From: MFD04580-c1 sp963702995
Lineage (GTDB): Bacteria > Planctomycetota > Phycisphaerae > Tepidisphaerales > Tepidisphaeraceae
Length of the DNA: 64,000 nt
NCBI GenBank assembly: GCA_963702995.1
Contig: OY969783.1
Location: 3,782,001-3,846,000, forward strand
Reading direction: 5' to 3'
The notes under the pieces are model-generated. The model was not told the origin of the DNA, made no database searches, and saw nothing but the letters and a program-made list of their open reading frames with translations. Of this stretch, positions 19,633 to 29,580 are shown one piece after another. Position numbers and translations under genes: made by a program. Each line of letters opens with the position of its first letter. Position 1 is the first letter of the stretch.

Positions 19633-21611
19633 CTACGAAACCACGTTGAAGTGGATGGTCATGGCCTTGCCGGGCGTGCCGGTCGCGCCCGGGCCGCTGA
19701 ACGGCGTGACGATCAGCGTGTGAGCGCCGAGCGACGGGCTGAAGGCGGTGTACACGCCGGCGCCGTTGTCGCCGGCGATGTCGTACGGGGCCGCCGTTTC
19801 GATGTGCGGCGCGATGGCATCGAGCGCGAACGAGATGCTCCCAACCGGAGCCGAGGGAGTGGCTGCGATCGTGAAGCTCTTCAGTGTGGCGAGACTGAGC
19901 GTCTGGCCATCCGTGAGCTTGCCGATCAGCGTCCCCGACGGGGCCGACAGCAGATCCACTTCGGCGATCGACGGAGTCGGCGTCGGAGTGGGGGTTGGCG
20001 TCGGGGTCGGTGTTGGGGTCGGCGTCGGAGTCGGGTGCGAGTCGGTGACGGTAAAGTGGACGGTCGTCGCCGTCCCAGCCGTGCCGGTCCCGCCAGCGCC
20101 GGTGAACGGCGTCACGATCAGCGTGTGCGCCCGACCGTCGGGAAGTAGGGGTTGTACGCCGCGGGGCCGGTGTCGCCGGCGATGTCGTACGGAGCGGTCG
20201 TTTCGGTGCGGACGACGGTGCCGTCCACCGAGAAGACGATGCTGCCGACGGCCGCCGTGGGGACCGCGGCGATCGAGAAGGAGTGGTTGAACGTCGAGAC
20301 GTCGAACGTCTCGTTGTTAGTCAGCTTGCCCAGGATCGTCCCGGACGGGGCGCTGACTAAATCAAGCTCCTTGATCGTGGTCGGAGCGGGCGTCGGCGTC
20401 GGCGTCGGCGTCGGAGTCGGCGTGGGAGTCGGGGTCGGCGTGGGGGTCGGGGTCGGCGTGGCGACCTGCTGGACCACCTGGATGCCCGACAGCGTGGCGG
20501 CGTTGGTGACGCCGGCGAAGCCGAGGCTCAGGACGCCGTTGGTGACGGCGACGTTGAAGGTCTTCCCGCTGGGCGCGCGGCCGCCGCCGGATCCGATGAT
20601 GTCGTAATTCGGAACGACCGTCTGCCCCTGGGCGGTGACGTTGAAGACGCGCTGACCCGCGGCGCTGTAGATCGGGTCAGTGAAGAAGAGGTTGACGATG
20701 TAGTTGCCATTGGCGATCGGCAGGGCGTAGCTGAAGCTGGGCCCCGTACGGCGATCGTAGAAGACGATGTCATCGGCGGTATTGGGGACGTTATAGGCCG
20801 CGTTGGCGACCGTGCCGCCGGTGAAGAATTCGTCGGCCGCCCAGGTGTTGCCGTGGTGGTCGGTGTAAGGCGTCGAGCCGCCGGCGTTGATCAGGTAGAC
20901 GGTCTTGTAAGTCGGGGTCGGCGTCGGCGTGGGGGTCGGGGTCGGAGTGGGCGTCGGCGTTGGGGTGGGAGTCGGCGTCGGTGTGGGAGTAGGCGTCGGG
21001 GTGGGAGTGGGCGTCGGCGTGGGAGTCGGCGTCGGCGTGCCGACGGTCTGGCTCACCAGCAGGTAGTCTAGCTTGACGTTCTTCCCGCCCGTTCCGGCGG
21101 CGACCGTGAGCATGCCGTTGGTGACGGCGACGGTGGCCGTCCCGTTCACGTAGCGAACGTTCTTGTTCGGCTTCACATTGACGGCGGAGATGCCGTTCAC
21201 GTTGACGCTATAGAGTGAGCCGGCGAAGACGGAGTCGCCCAGGCCCATGTCAACGGTGTAGGTCCCATTCGGGAGGGCGATCTGCCAGGTCGTGCCGGCG
21301 TTGAACTTCGCGTAGGACTCGTACCGAATGTCGGGCGCCCGGGACGACGCGTGAAACTTGAGCGCCTTGTGAATGTCCTGGCTCCAGCCGTAGCTGTACC
21401 CGCTGGCATGGGCCGCGAACGCCTGACCGTTATCGATCAGATAGCCGGCGATCGGGGCGGCCGTGGCCGGCTCGAACTTCACCGCCGCGACCAGATTGCC
21501 CGCGAGCAACTGACGCCCTTCAAGCCGCTCGATCACGGGCCGAACCGCTGCGGCAAGCTGATCGCGGCCATCGGCCGCGTGCGACATCGGATCACCAGAA
21601 TTCTGACGCAT
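19633..21611 (-). CDS. malectin-domain surface protein with Thr-Pro linkers, LEPR-XLL start, one frameshift
   Basis: About 659 aa when one base near 20131 (GCGCCCGAC, CCC probably CCCC) is restored. ATG at 21611 has AGGAAG five bases upstream. IERLEGRQLLAGN near residue 24-36 is the LEPR-XLL type motif. Order of domains: a carbohydrate-binding-like domain (YSYGWSQDI, WQIALPNGTYTVDMGLGD) to about residue 170; a long (TP)n linker; a malectin domain (YLINAGGSTPYTD, AADEFFTGG, YIVNLFFTD, VFNVTAQG); a second (TP)n linker; and two Ig-like repeats of about 100 residues (EVDLLSAPSGTLIGKLTDGQ / APYDIAGD), separated by a third linker. Malectin domains bind di- or oligosaccharides. Surface polysaccharide binding is the likely role. 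Confidence 0.85.
20911..21038. repeat. hexamer tandem repeat, longest Thr-Pro linker
   Basis: About 21 tandem hexamers of the GTCGGN type, encoding Thr-Pro pairs on the minus strand. This is the longest of the four tracts in the two malectin-like genes. Confidence 0.85.
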
Positions 21612-21929
21612 TGTTCTTCCTCGTTCCAAGAAAATGACCTGAGCCGGGAGGAGCCGAAGCCCCCGACCCGGCGAAATTCCAGACGCGGCCCGTCGTACCA
21701 CCCCTCTACGGTGGTCGCCCGGGAAGCACACCCACAGTCAGTCGTCCGCCGATCGGGTTGAGAATCCGAACAGCGTACACAGGTAGGCGCGAGCTGGGGA
21801 CGCCCCCGCTCGCTCTGTCGTACGAAGGACAAAGTACGCCAAAGTACAATCCATAAAAATGGAAAAAGTTGTCACCCCCGCTTTTTCGCCCGAACTTGCA
21901 CCGGCAACCGCCGTCAAACTCGTTGCGGA
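21612..21929. promoter_or_regulatory. upstream region of the malectin gene
   Basis: 318 bp. The part at about 21780-21872 shares order and sequence pieces with the region upstream of the paralogue at 19155 (see 19156-19632). The remainder shows no gene. Confidence 0.45.
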
Positions 21930-22232
21930 TCATCTGGAACGACCCGCTCTGGCCTTGCGCGTTTTGGCCGCTTTCTTCCCAGCTTCCACTCGTTTCGCCT
22001 TCGGGGCCGCCGCCCCGCCCTTCTTGCCTCCCTTGACCATCGGCGATCGATCCTCACTTTTCCCCCGCCCGGAGCCCGACTTGCGGCCGCCATGGCTGAC
22101 CTTGTTCTCCGTGGCCCACGCCCGCCGCTCAGCCTCGTCCGTGGGGACCCCCCGCTTCTCGTACCCCTCCTCAATGTGCTGAGCCTGACGCTTCTGCTTG
22201 TCCGTGTAAGACGATTTGTCGCCTCGCGGCAT
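21930..22232 (-). CDS. small basic protein of the family often annotated plasmid stabilization protein
   Basis: 100 aa; ATG at 22232 with GAGG five bases upstream. The N-terminal half (MPRGDKSSYTDKQKRQAQHI, EEGYEKRGVPTDEAERRAW, ATENKVSHGG) is nearly identical to a widespread small family in proteobacteria and planctomycetes that is often called plasmid stabilization protein; its function is not established. The C-terminal third is a Lys/Ala/Gly/Arg-rich tail (KGGKKGGAAAPKAKR, AAKTRKARAGRSR) like a histone tail, so nucleic-acid binding is a fair guess. No plasmid genes are nearby. Confidence 0.85.
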   Translation of the reverse strand: MPRGDKSSYTDKQKRQAQHIEEGYEKRGVPTDEAERRAWATENKVSHGGRKSGSGRGKSEDRSPMVKGGKKGGAAAPKAKRVEAGKKAAKTRKARAGRSR

Positions 22233-22563
22233 GGCTACCTCGCTGGAGAAGTGAAAAGCTTCGATGGGCCGCCTTCATGCAACCTGAATGCCCCGCCCAT
22301 CTGCGCGGCGGGCGACGCCGTATAATGGGTGCCTGCGGGCGACTTGCGGAGCCCTTGCCACGCGTTTACGGTGTCGTCCGCGGCCGCAGGCGCTGGGCGG
22401 GGTGGACACCCCGAATAATCCGGTTGGCGGTGCGATTTTGATCGATCGACTCGGACATTCTCAGGCTCCTCTGATCCACCTGTCGTCCAGCGGTCACCTT
22501 GATCGACGCGGCCGGTCGCGCGAAGCGCGTCTTCTCCTGTAACGACTACTCGGAGTAAAGCTT
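22233..22563. other. divergent intergenic region upstream of the pseudopilin operon
   Basis: 331 bp between the small basic gene (-) and gspF (+). GGAG lies eight bases before the gspF ATG. The region should contain the main promoter of the 21-kb operon; I cannot name a clear -35/-10. Confidence 0.45.
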
Positions 22564-23844
22564 ATGCCGACGTTTGCCTACGAAGCGATGAACGCCTCCG
22601 GTCAGGAGGTCAAGGCGGAGGTCGAAGCCGCTTCGTCCGAAGAGGCGATCCAGAAGATTCGAGGCATGGGCCAGTACCCGACCAAGGTTCGGGAGCGGGC
22701 CGCCAAAAAAGTCGTCAAAAAGAAGGGCGGGGCGGCCGCCGCGGAGGGGTTCACGCCCAAGCGCAAGATGCCGCTGGCCATCGGCGGCGTCTCGCGAAAG
22801 CAGCTCGTCAGCTTCACGCGACAGCTTTCGACGCTCCAGGATGCCGGCCTGCCGATCCTGCGTTCGCTCCAGATCCTGGAAGAGCAGCAGAAGCCGGGCC
22901 TGCTAAAGGCGATCGTGGGCGGCGTCGCCGATGAAGTCGAAGGCGGCGGCACCCTCTCCGACGCGATGAGCCACTACCCCAAGGCGTTTGATAAGCTCTA
23001 CGTGAACATGATCAATGCCGGCGAGGCCGGCGGCGTGCTCGACCTCATCCTCTCGCGTTTGGCCGACTTCATGGAGAAGGCGGCCAAGCTCAAGAAGAAG
23101 GTCATCGGCGCCATGATCTACCCCGGCGTCGTCGTGACGATCGCCCTGGGCATCGTGACGATGATCATGATCTTCGTCATCCCGAAGTTCCAGAAGATCT
23201 TCGAAGACTTCCACCTCAAGCTGCCGGCCGTCACGCAGTTGCTGCTCGATATCTCCGATTTCATGGCCAACCAGTACGGCTGGGCCTACCTGATCGCATC
23301 GCCCATCGTCTTCCTCGGGCTTTACCGCCTGATCCGCCTCAGCGAAGGGGGCAAGTACGCGACGGACGTGGTCACCCTCAAGATCCCCATCCTGGGGATG
23401 ATCCTGGCCAAGACGGGCATCGCCCGCTTCACCCGGACGCTGGGGACCCTGATCAGCGCCGGTGTGCCGATCCTCGACGCGATCAATATCACCAAAGAAA
23501 CCTCCGGCAACGAGGTCTTCGCCCGGGCCCTGGTCAAGGTCCACGACTCGATCCGCGAAGGCGAGACGATGGCCAACCCGCTGCGGCAGACCAAGATCTG
23601 TGACTCGATCGTCATCAACATGATCGACGTCGGCGAGGAAACCGGCGACCTCGACAAGATGCTCCTCAAGATCGCTGACAATTACGACAGCGACGTGGAC
23701 GTCCTGGTCGGCTCGCTCATCAGCATCCTGGAACCAGTGATGGTCGTCATCCTCGGCGTGATCGTCGGCTTCATCGTCATCGCCCTGTTCATGCCGATGA
23801 TTTCGCTGATCGAAGGGATGAGCAACGGCGGAGCGAAGAAGTAG
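22564..23844 (+). CDS. gspF: type II secretion / type IV pilus inner-membrane platform protein GspF
   Basis: 426 aa, the usual length. It has two T2SSF domains, at about residues 80-200 (VSRKQLVSFTRQLSTLQDAG, AGEAGGVLDLILSRLADF) and 275-400 (FTRTLGTLISAGVPILDAIN, VGEETGDLDKMLLKIADNYD), and three hydrophobic segments (about 180-215, 240-260, 385-415). The N-terminal MPTFAYEAMNASG extension is typical. It forms the platform that the assembly ATPase works on. It heads a run of twelve prepilin-like genes in the same direction; no ATPase or secretin gene is in the window. Confidence 0.96.
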   Translation: MPTFAYEAMNASGQEVKAEVEAASSEEAIQKIRGMGQYPTKVRERAAKKVVKKKGGAAAAEGFTPKRKMPLAIGGVSRKQLVSFTRQLSTLQDAGLPILRSLQILEEQQKPGLLKAIVGGVADEVEGGGTLSDAMSHYPKAFDKLYVNMINAGEAGGVLDLILSRLADFMEKAAKLKKKVIGAMIYPGVVVTIALGIVTMIMIFVIPKFQKIFEDFHLKLPAVTQLLLDISDFMANQYGWAYLIASPIVFLGLYRLIRLSEGGKYATDVVTLKIPILGMILAKTGIARFTRTLGTLISAGVPILDAINITKETSGNEVFARALVKVHDSIREGETMANPLRQTKICDSIVINMIDVGEETGDLDKMLLKIADNYDSDVDVLVGSLISILEPVMVVILGVIVGFIVIALFMPMISLIEGMSNGGAKK

Positions 23845-23963
23845 CGGCCGGCGACGGCAGTCGTTTCCGATTCTTGGACTTTTGAAGTCCTCTCATTCGA
23901 GGCCGCCGGATTCTGCGTCCCCTCTTCCTTGATATCCAGAGCTGAGCCCCTAGAAAGGCGCCC

Positions 23964-24872
23964 ATGAATTGTTTGAGCCGCGTTCTTCCTCCCGTCGCTC
24001 CGCGCAGAGCGCCGCAGACGCGCAGGAACGGCTTCACATTGATCGAGCTGCTGGTGGTGATCGGCATCATCGCCTTGCTGGTGTCCATCTTGTTGCCGAC
24101 GATTGGGAAGGTGCGCGTCCAGGCTCAAATCGCCCGGACGACATCGATCTTGCAAGGGATGGCGGCGGCCATCGAACGGTATCACCTTGAGCAAGGGTCT
24201 TACCCGGGCCTCTTCAGCAACGCGGATATCACGTCCGGGAAGACTCTGACGGGGGTCGGGGGCAACATCACAATGACGGAGAACATGATCCTGTCGATGT
24301 GCGGCGGGGCCGATCCGGGCGTTGCCGCGACTCCGGCGAAGCCGCCGAACTACATCGAAAGTCGCGTCGGCAAAGGGGCTAGAACGTTCAATATCAACGC
24401 GAACCGCCGGGTAGTTATGGACGTGTACCTCGACGGGACCCCTGGGGTCCGAATGGCTCCCCAGGCCGCTGGGTCCTGGGCAACAACAGGCATCACCGGA
24501 AAAACGGATACGATCATCCCCGAATATCTCGACAACTTCGGGGATCCCCGGCCGATCCTCTATCTACGTGCAGTGTCAGGCAACCCAGGCATCTCCGCGG
24601 CCGACGAGACCAAACAGTACAACTACTCCCATCTTCTCCCCTATCAAGTGAAGCCGACCGTTTCCGCTGCCAATGCACTCGGTGACTTCGACTGGGTCGG
24701 GTTACCGGGCAACAGCCCTCCTGTTCCGCCGGACTTCAAAAGCTGGGACAGTTACCTCACCGCTCCGAATACCTCGGGTGTCGTACGCGGCGCGAACACG
24801 TTCCTCCTGATCGATGCTGGCCCGGATGGCATATTTGGCACAAAGGACGACATCTTTTATGGCGGCAACTAA
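23964..24872 (+). CDS. GspG-like pseudopilin
   Basis: 302 aa. The class III leader and N-terminal helix read RRNGFTLIELLVVIGIIALL: prepilin peptidase should cut after Gly23 with Phe at +1 and the Glu at +5. The C-terminal region contains LIDAGPDGIFGTKDDIFYGG, the Asp-rich calcium-loop type end seen in GspG-like proteins. It lies 120 bp after gspF. Its stop overlaps the start of the next gene. Confidence 0.88.
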   Translation: MNCLSRVLPPVAPRRAPQTRRNGFTLIELLVVIGIIALLVSILLPTIGKVRVQAQIARTTSILQGMAAAIERYHLEQGSYPGLFSNADITSGKTLTGVGGNITMTENMILSMCGGADPGVAATPAKPPNYIESRVGKGARTFNINANRRVVMDVYLDGTPGVRMAPQAAGSWATTGITGKTDTIIPEYLDNFGDPRPILYLRAVSGNPGISAADETKQYNYSHLLPYQVKPTVSAANALGDFDWVGLPGNSPPVPPDFKSWDSYLTAPNTSGVVRGANTFLLIDAGPDGIFGTKDDIFYGGN

Positions 24873-25709
24873 CCCCCTGCGGCCGCGTGGCTCGACGCCA
24901 GTCGCACCGGCGGCAAAGCGTCGCCATGACGGGTTTACCCTCGTCGAAGTCTTGATCGTCATCGGTATCATTGTGTTGTTGATCGCGCTCCTGTTCCCCG
25001 CTGTAACGGCGGCGTACAGGCAGTCGGTCCGCACCCGCATGGCGCTGGATATCCAAACCATTTCGGCGGCGCTGGAAGCCTACAAACAAGATCAGGGCGA
25101 TTACCCGCGGGTTACCACCGCCAATACCGGTTCGGTAGTCCTTTGCCAGGCCTTGATCGCTCCCGGAAATCAGGCGACGGACGGGTATGGGGACCCTTCG
25201 ACCTCCAACGGTACCGGGCCATTCCCAGGCTTCCGCACGCGGTCTGGCGGAAAGGTGTGGGGCCCTACTTGCCCGTTGATCGGTTCCCGCTCGTCAGCCC
25301 GTCTATTCCCTCGACAACTCTGAACCTCAACGCATGTGCGATCGGTGACCGGTATCGAAAGCCCATCCTCTATTACCCGGCGAACAAGGCTGACCCTCTT
25401 CTAAATTATGTGCAATATGTGCCGACTTATGCATCGACGAATGGTCTACCGATGTTCAATTCGGCGGACAATGTAAATGTGTTGAAAACACAAAACCTTC
25501 AGTCGATGCTCGGCGATCTCGATCAAAACGGCAAGATCGACCCGGGCAATGCGACTCCGGAGACCGCTGTATTCGTCGGCAACTACCTTCTCTGGTCGGC
25601 TGGCCCGGACGAAAACTTCGGCCCGACCACCGCGTATACGGCCGCCAACCCGCCGAGCTCGCGGAGCCCGTGCGACGATGTGGCAAACTTTGAACGCGGC
25701 CAATATTGA
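24859..25709 (+). CDS. GspG-like pseudopilin, one frameshift
   Basis: About 283 aa with one base restored near 25264 (GGGGCCCTAC, CCC probably CCCC). ATG at 24859 overlaps the previous stop by 14 bases. The leader GFTLVEVLIVIGIIVLLIAL carries the +5 Glu. Beyond the join the protein continues VWGPYLPVDRFPL, with DLDQNGKIDPGN (EF-like Asp-rich loop) and LWSAGPDENFGP near the end, matching the WSAGPDG type ending of its neighbours. Confidence 0.82.
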
Positions 25710-26382
25710 AGTGGAGGGAATTCGGACCAGCAGGACGTCTGGCGTGAAGAGCCGATGGGTTGACACAAGGCCTGTCATTCGATGCGGCTTCACGCTGATC
25801 GAGATGTTGACGACCGTCGCGATCCTCGTGATCGTCTTCGGCCTGCTCGTCAATCTTGCTCATCACGTTCGCGAGCGATCAGCGGTTGCCCTTACCCAGA
25901 ACCTCGTCCGGCAACTGGATGGGATGATGTCGGCCTATGTCGCGCGGCACGGGCAGCCGCCGGCCGTCCCGCCCTTCCCGCCCGGGGATGGGAACTGGAC
26001 CCATGTGGAAGGTCCTTCTGCGGCCATCCCCGGCAGTCATCTCCGTGCGGGCGGACGCACGATGCAAGTTGAGGCTGAGCCTGAAGAACTGGTGCGCGCT
26101 GCGGCCGAGAACAGCCGCTATTTCGTCCGCGCCCTCCGCGGCGAACCAGGCGTGGCGGCCGGTGCGCTTTCGGAGCTGCCCGCGTCGCTCTACAACGACA
26201 TCACCCTACTCGATGCCTGGGGAAGCCCGATCGTCTTCATGCCGTCGATGCACCCCGCGATCGGGACCGCCCCAAATGACCGCTTCTTTTTCTTCTCCGC
26301 GGGCGCTGACCGGCGTTATCTCACCCTTGACGATAACATCTACAGCTATGAGAACTTAGACGTGGATACCACGTCCCGATAA
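25678..26382 (+). CDS. GspG-like pseudopilin
   Basis: 234 aa from ATG at 25678, overlapping the previous gene by 32 bp. The leader is long (about 40 residues) before CGFTLIEMLTTVAILVIVFG. The C-terminal part has the family pattern LLDAWGSPIVFMPS and FFFFSAGADRRYLTLDDNIY. It probably adds another subunit type to the pseudopilus; its specific place is unknown. Confidence 0.82.
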   Translation: MWQTLNAANIEVEGIRTSRTSGVKSRWVDTRPVIRCGFTLIEMLTTVAILVIVFGLLVNLAHHVRERSAVALTQNLVRQLDGMMSAYVARHGQPPAVPPFPPGDGNWTHVEGPSAAIPGSHLRAGGRTMQVEAEPEELVRAAAENSRYFVRALRGEPGVAAGALSELPASLYNDITLLDAWGSPIVFMPSMHPAIGTAPNDRFFFFSAGADRRYLTLDDNIYSYENLDVDTTSR

Positions 26383-26639
26383 TGCCTGCGTCGCGGCGCC
26401 ACCGTCTCGTGACGCTGCCGGCTGGCTTTCGCGGCTCGATCGCGGCCATCTCCTAAAGGAGCCCGCGATCGATGGAGAGGCTCGCGAGCGGCGGGTACTG
26501 GACAACGCGAATAATCAGCTACCCAGCTTGGCCTCCGTCCCTGCACGGGAAACCCGGAGGTCTGGCGCGTAGGAGGAGCCCTCACGTGCGAGCGACCGAC
26601 CCTGCAATAGACGCCCCAACTCTCGGCCAACCGTTCGGG

Positions 26640-27476
26640 ATGGCCGCCTCCGGATGCCGAAGGCGCCGTCAACGCGCTGTGGCGCGGGCGTTCACGCTGA
26701 TCGAAATGCTCACCGTGATCGGAGTCATTGCGATCCTGGTGACGATCGTTGTCCTCGGGCTCGACAAGCTTCGAACGAACGCCATCCGCAACCAGACGGT
26801 GGCGACGATGCAGACGCTAACAAGCATGGTCGCTGAACTGGACCGAAACAGCGGCCTGTTTCGCTTGGAAGGCCCGTCAGACTACACCCCGACGCCGGTC
26901 TTCTCGCAAACTTACAAAGTTGCCAACACGCCTGGGAGCGGCTTCATCCGCGCGACCCTGCAATCTCCCGACAACGAGTCGCTCCCCATGCGAAGGCTCC
27001 ACACGACCTCGATGCTGACCACTCAGCGGGTCATCACCCGGCTGCTTGCGCTACCGACAAATAAGACGGTGTATCAGGGTTTGCCTGCGAAGAGCACCGG
27101 GCCGCTGAACTTCGTCAAAAGTGGCGGTGGGGCCGGGACGATCAACTACCTCGTGGGCGACCACGTCGTTGTCGGGGGCCAGTTCTACGTCTGTATCGCC
27201 AACAATACCGGCACCACGAGCCCTGCGACCGACACAACAGGCTGGGCACCAGAGGCATCGACGATCACCATACCAATCGACGGGTGGGGCAACCCAATCT
27301 TGTTCGTCCCTTCGGGGGGCCTCACGAAAGTGGCGCTGACGGCAACTAATGGAGCCGCGACCACCATCACCTCGCCTGACAATCGCCCGTTCTGGGCCTC
27401 GGCTGGCCCGGATGGGAACGTTGGGTCCAGCCTTACAACCTACGCAGACGACAACCTCTATTCTTTTGATAAGTAA
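26640..27476 (+). CDS. GspG-like pseudopilin with chitin-binding-like insert
   Basis: 278 aa from ATG at 26640; upstream in-frame starts would give an unusually long leader. The prepilin motif is RAFTLIEMLTVIGVIAILVT (Ala instead of Gly at -1, unusual but accepted by some peptidases). Residues about 165-207 read YLVGDHVVVGGQFYVCIAN then W, the pattern of CBM5/12-like modules. The end has IDGWGNPILFVPSGG and FWASAGPDGN, as in the preceding pseudopilins. Confidence 0.8.
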   Translation: MAASGCRRRRQRAVARAFTLIEMLTVIGVIAILVTIVVLGLDKLRTNAIRNQTVATMQTLTSMVAELDRNSGLFRLEGPSDYTPTPVFSQTYKVANTPGSGFIRATLQSPDNESLPMRRLHTTSMLTTQRVITRLLALPTNKTVYQGLPAKSTGPLNFVKSGGGAGTINYLVGDHVVVGGQFYVCIANNTGTTSPATDTTGWAPEASTITIPIDGWGNPILFVPSGGLTKVALTATNGAATTITSPDNRPFWASAGPDGNVGSSLTTYADDNLYSFDK

Positions 27477-27517
27477 CGGCAGGCGGAATGTCTTTGGCCG
27501 CTGATTCAGGAAGTGCG

Positions 27518-28320
27518 ATGATCGAACCTAAACAGTCCATCCACGGGCATGCTCGGGCTCGCGCAGGCGGGTTCACCCTGACCGAGCTGCTGATCGTCAT
27601 CGCGATCGTGATCCTTTTGCTTACGCTGGCGGTCCCTGCGTTCAGCGTGATCACTGGCGGCCGAAGCATCGAGTCGGCGCAGAACCAGCTTGCTGCGATT
27701 GTGGGGCGGGCTCGCGCCGAGGCCATCGGGCAGCAGCGCGGCGCGGCGTTGTCATTTTTCCGGATGTCGGCAACAGCGGTCGAACCTGCGTGATCCAAGT
27801 TGGTTTCCGCGATCGTCTTCCGGCCACGGACCCTACGCTGTCACCCACCTACTATGACGACCAATTGGAAATCACTCCGACTCATGACGAGGTACTTTTG
27901 CCGCGCGGTATTGGGGTCGCGGGACTGATCACTAACGCGACGGCGAGCACGCAGCACTACTTCGACCGTTGCGGCTGTATCCTCTTCGACGGCCACGGCC
28001 GCGTCATGGTCCGGTCGTATCAGTTTGGGCGAAGGGTTCCTCCGGTGCCGGTGCCGGTATCAAACCTGCAGGCCCGGACGGCCGCCGTCAGTAATGCCAC
28101 CCTCACGAACTCGGAGTCCGGCACCGGGTTCACCGCAAGCTCGACGAACGCGCTTCCCGTCAGCCAGGTCGCGTTCTACCTGTACGACTCGGCGAACTAC
28201 CAGGCGTTTCTGGACAACAGCGCGCCGAGCACGGCAGCCCAGTTCAATCAGTGGATGACCGACAACGCGGTGCCATTCATCGTCAATCGATACAATGGCT
28301 CGCTGACCCGCGTTCAGTGA
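27518..28320 (+). CDS. GspH-like minor pseudopilin, cassette 1, one frameshift
   Basis: About 267 aa with one T restored near 27757 (TTTTT where TTTTTT keeps SFFPDVG in frame). ATG at 27518 has AGGAAG five bases upstream; the ATG at 27488 lacks this. Leader GGFTLTELLIVIAIVILLL. After the helix come AVPAFSVITGGRSIESAQNQ, shared almost word for word with the gene at 36022, and the C-terminal DNAVPFIVNRYNGSLTR (compare DNGIPLLVSRYNGTFLR). So it is the first-cassette paralogue of that gene. Confidence 0.82.
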
Positions 28321-28382
28321 TGCTTCAATCCGATGAACGCAGGCCCGGGCCACTCTGTTCGCCGGGAGAAATCGAGACGCAA

Positions 28383-29495
28383 ATGAACCGAGCAATACGT
28401 TGTCATCAAGTTCGAAATAGCTCGCGGCGAAAGGGCTTTTCGTTCGTCGAGATTCTCTTTGCCGTGATGATTCTTGGCGTGGGGTTCATTCTAATCGCCG
28501 GCATCTTCCCCGCCGCCCTTAGCCAGACGGAGTCAACGTCCGAGGAAACAGTCGCGGCCGCCCTCGGGCGCGAAGGGGCCGCGTTCGTGTCACGGCTTCC
28601 TCACCGCAGTGACCCCCAGGTCCTGACTGCCGACCCGATCGGGACGCTCCGCCCGTTCGATGCGTCTCCGCTGACGACGACCGCTGGCAAGTCCCTGTGG
28701 GATATGGTGCGGGGGAACATGATCCACGTGGAAGACCCACGGTACGCCTGGGTTCCATTTTACCGCCGCTTCTCAATAAACAATGTCCCGCTCGACTACG
28801 CGCAGGTCTTTGTCCTCGGCGTCGAAGTGCGTGGTCGATCGCAGTACGACCCGTCGTTGGATACTAACGCTTCGGTTGACCCCGCCATCGGTCTGACGCT
28901 TCTCCCTTTCGGGATCCTCTCTAAGAGCACAGGCCCTTATGGTTGCTGCACGGTAACGACGAACCCGGCGGGCCCGGATCAATTGACCCTCATCTCCTCG
29001 GACCCGGCCCTCCAGGCCCAACTGCTTGGCGCCGCGAACCAAAACGGAGTTCGGACGGGCGGCGTCATGGCCCCAGGCGCTTTCCTTTTCACCACCAGCG
29101 ATGGGCATGCGACCACCTGGAAGGGCCCGTGGATCGCCAACGCCCAATACAACCTTAACGATGTCGCTTTGTACAACGGAACCAATTACATCTGCATTTC
29201 CCAGACGAACGGTGCCGACCCGGGAACGCCGGACATTGAGCCGCTCGTCTGGACCGTGCTCGAGAACGGCTGGGTCTTCAGAGTCGGCGACTACCTAGGG
29301 AATTTTGTCTGGCAGCTTCAGCCGGGCTTTGACCTGACTTCGCAGCAGCGTCCTGCCATCAAAGTCCTTCGGACCGACTTTTTCGTGGTGGGACAGGGGA
29401 AACGAGATCCATCCGCCCCTGTCGGGCCGGCCAATCCGTTCCAGGGCGGCGCTCAGGACATCTCGGTGTATACGACTGTCGTGCCGCTTCGCTAG
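28383..29495 (+). CDS. GspI/PilV-like minor pseudopilin, cassette 1, with chitin-binding-like insert
   Basis: 370 aa from ATG at 28383. Leader RRKGFSFVEILFAVMILGVG with +5 Glu. Residues about 255-297 read QYNLNDVALYNGTNYICISQ, then NGADPGTPD and W, which is the CBM5/12 (chitin-binding type 3) pattern. The C-terminus NPFQGGAQDISVYTTVVPLR is matched by NPYEGGAQDVAVYSTIIPLN in the gene at 36733, which lacks the insert. Confidence 0.83.
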   Translation: MNRAIRCHQVRNSSRRKGFSFVEILFAVMILGVGFILIAGIFPAALSQTESTSEETVAAALGREGAAFVSRLPHRSDPQVLTADPIGTLRPFDASPLTTTAGKSLWDMVRGNMIHVEDPRYAWVPFYRRFSINNVPLDYAQVFVLGVEVRGRSQYDPSLDTNASVDPAIGLTLLPFGILSKSTGPYGCCTVTTNPAGPDQLTLISSDPALQAQLLGAANQNGVRTGGVMAPGAFLFTTSDGHATTWKGPWIANAQYNLNDVALYNGTNYICISQTNGADPGTPDIEPLVWTVLENGWVFRVGDYLGNFVWQLQPGFDLTSQQRPAIKVLRTDFFVVGQGKRDPSAPVGPANPFQGGAQDISVYTTVVPLR

Positions 29496-29580
29496 AGAAC
29501 GGTCGTGCCTTCGCCAGGGCCAGGTCTGATGGGACCCGAGGGGACCGTCACCGTGTGCCCACTTCCACTTGGGAGAAGAT

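Noticed and set aside
20388..21038. Repeat tracts that might be taken for a CRISPR array
   Set aside because: They are hexamer runs without spacers and code for Thr-Pro linkers in frame.
21930..22232. Evidence for a plasmid from the plasmid-stabilization-like gene
   Set aside because: The family is common on chromosomes, and no replication or partition genes are in the window.
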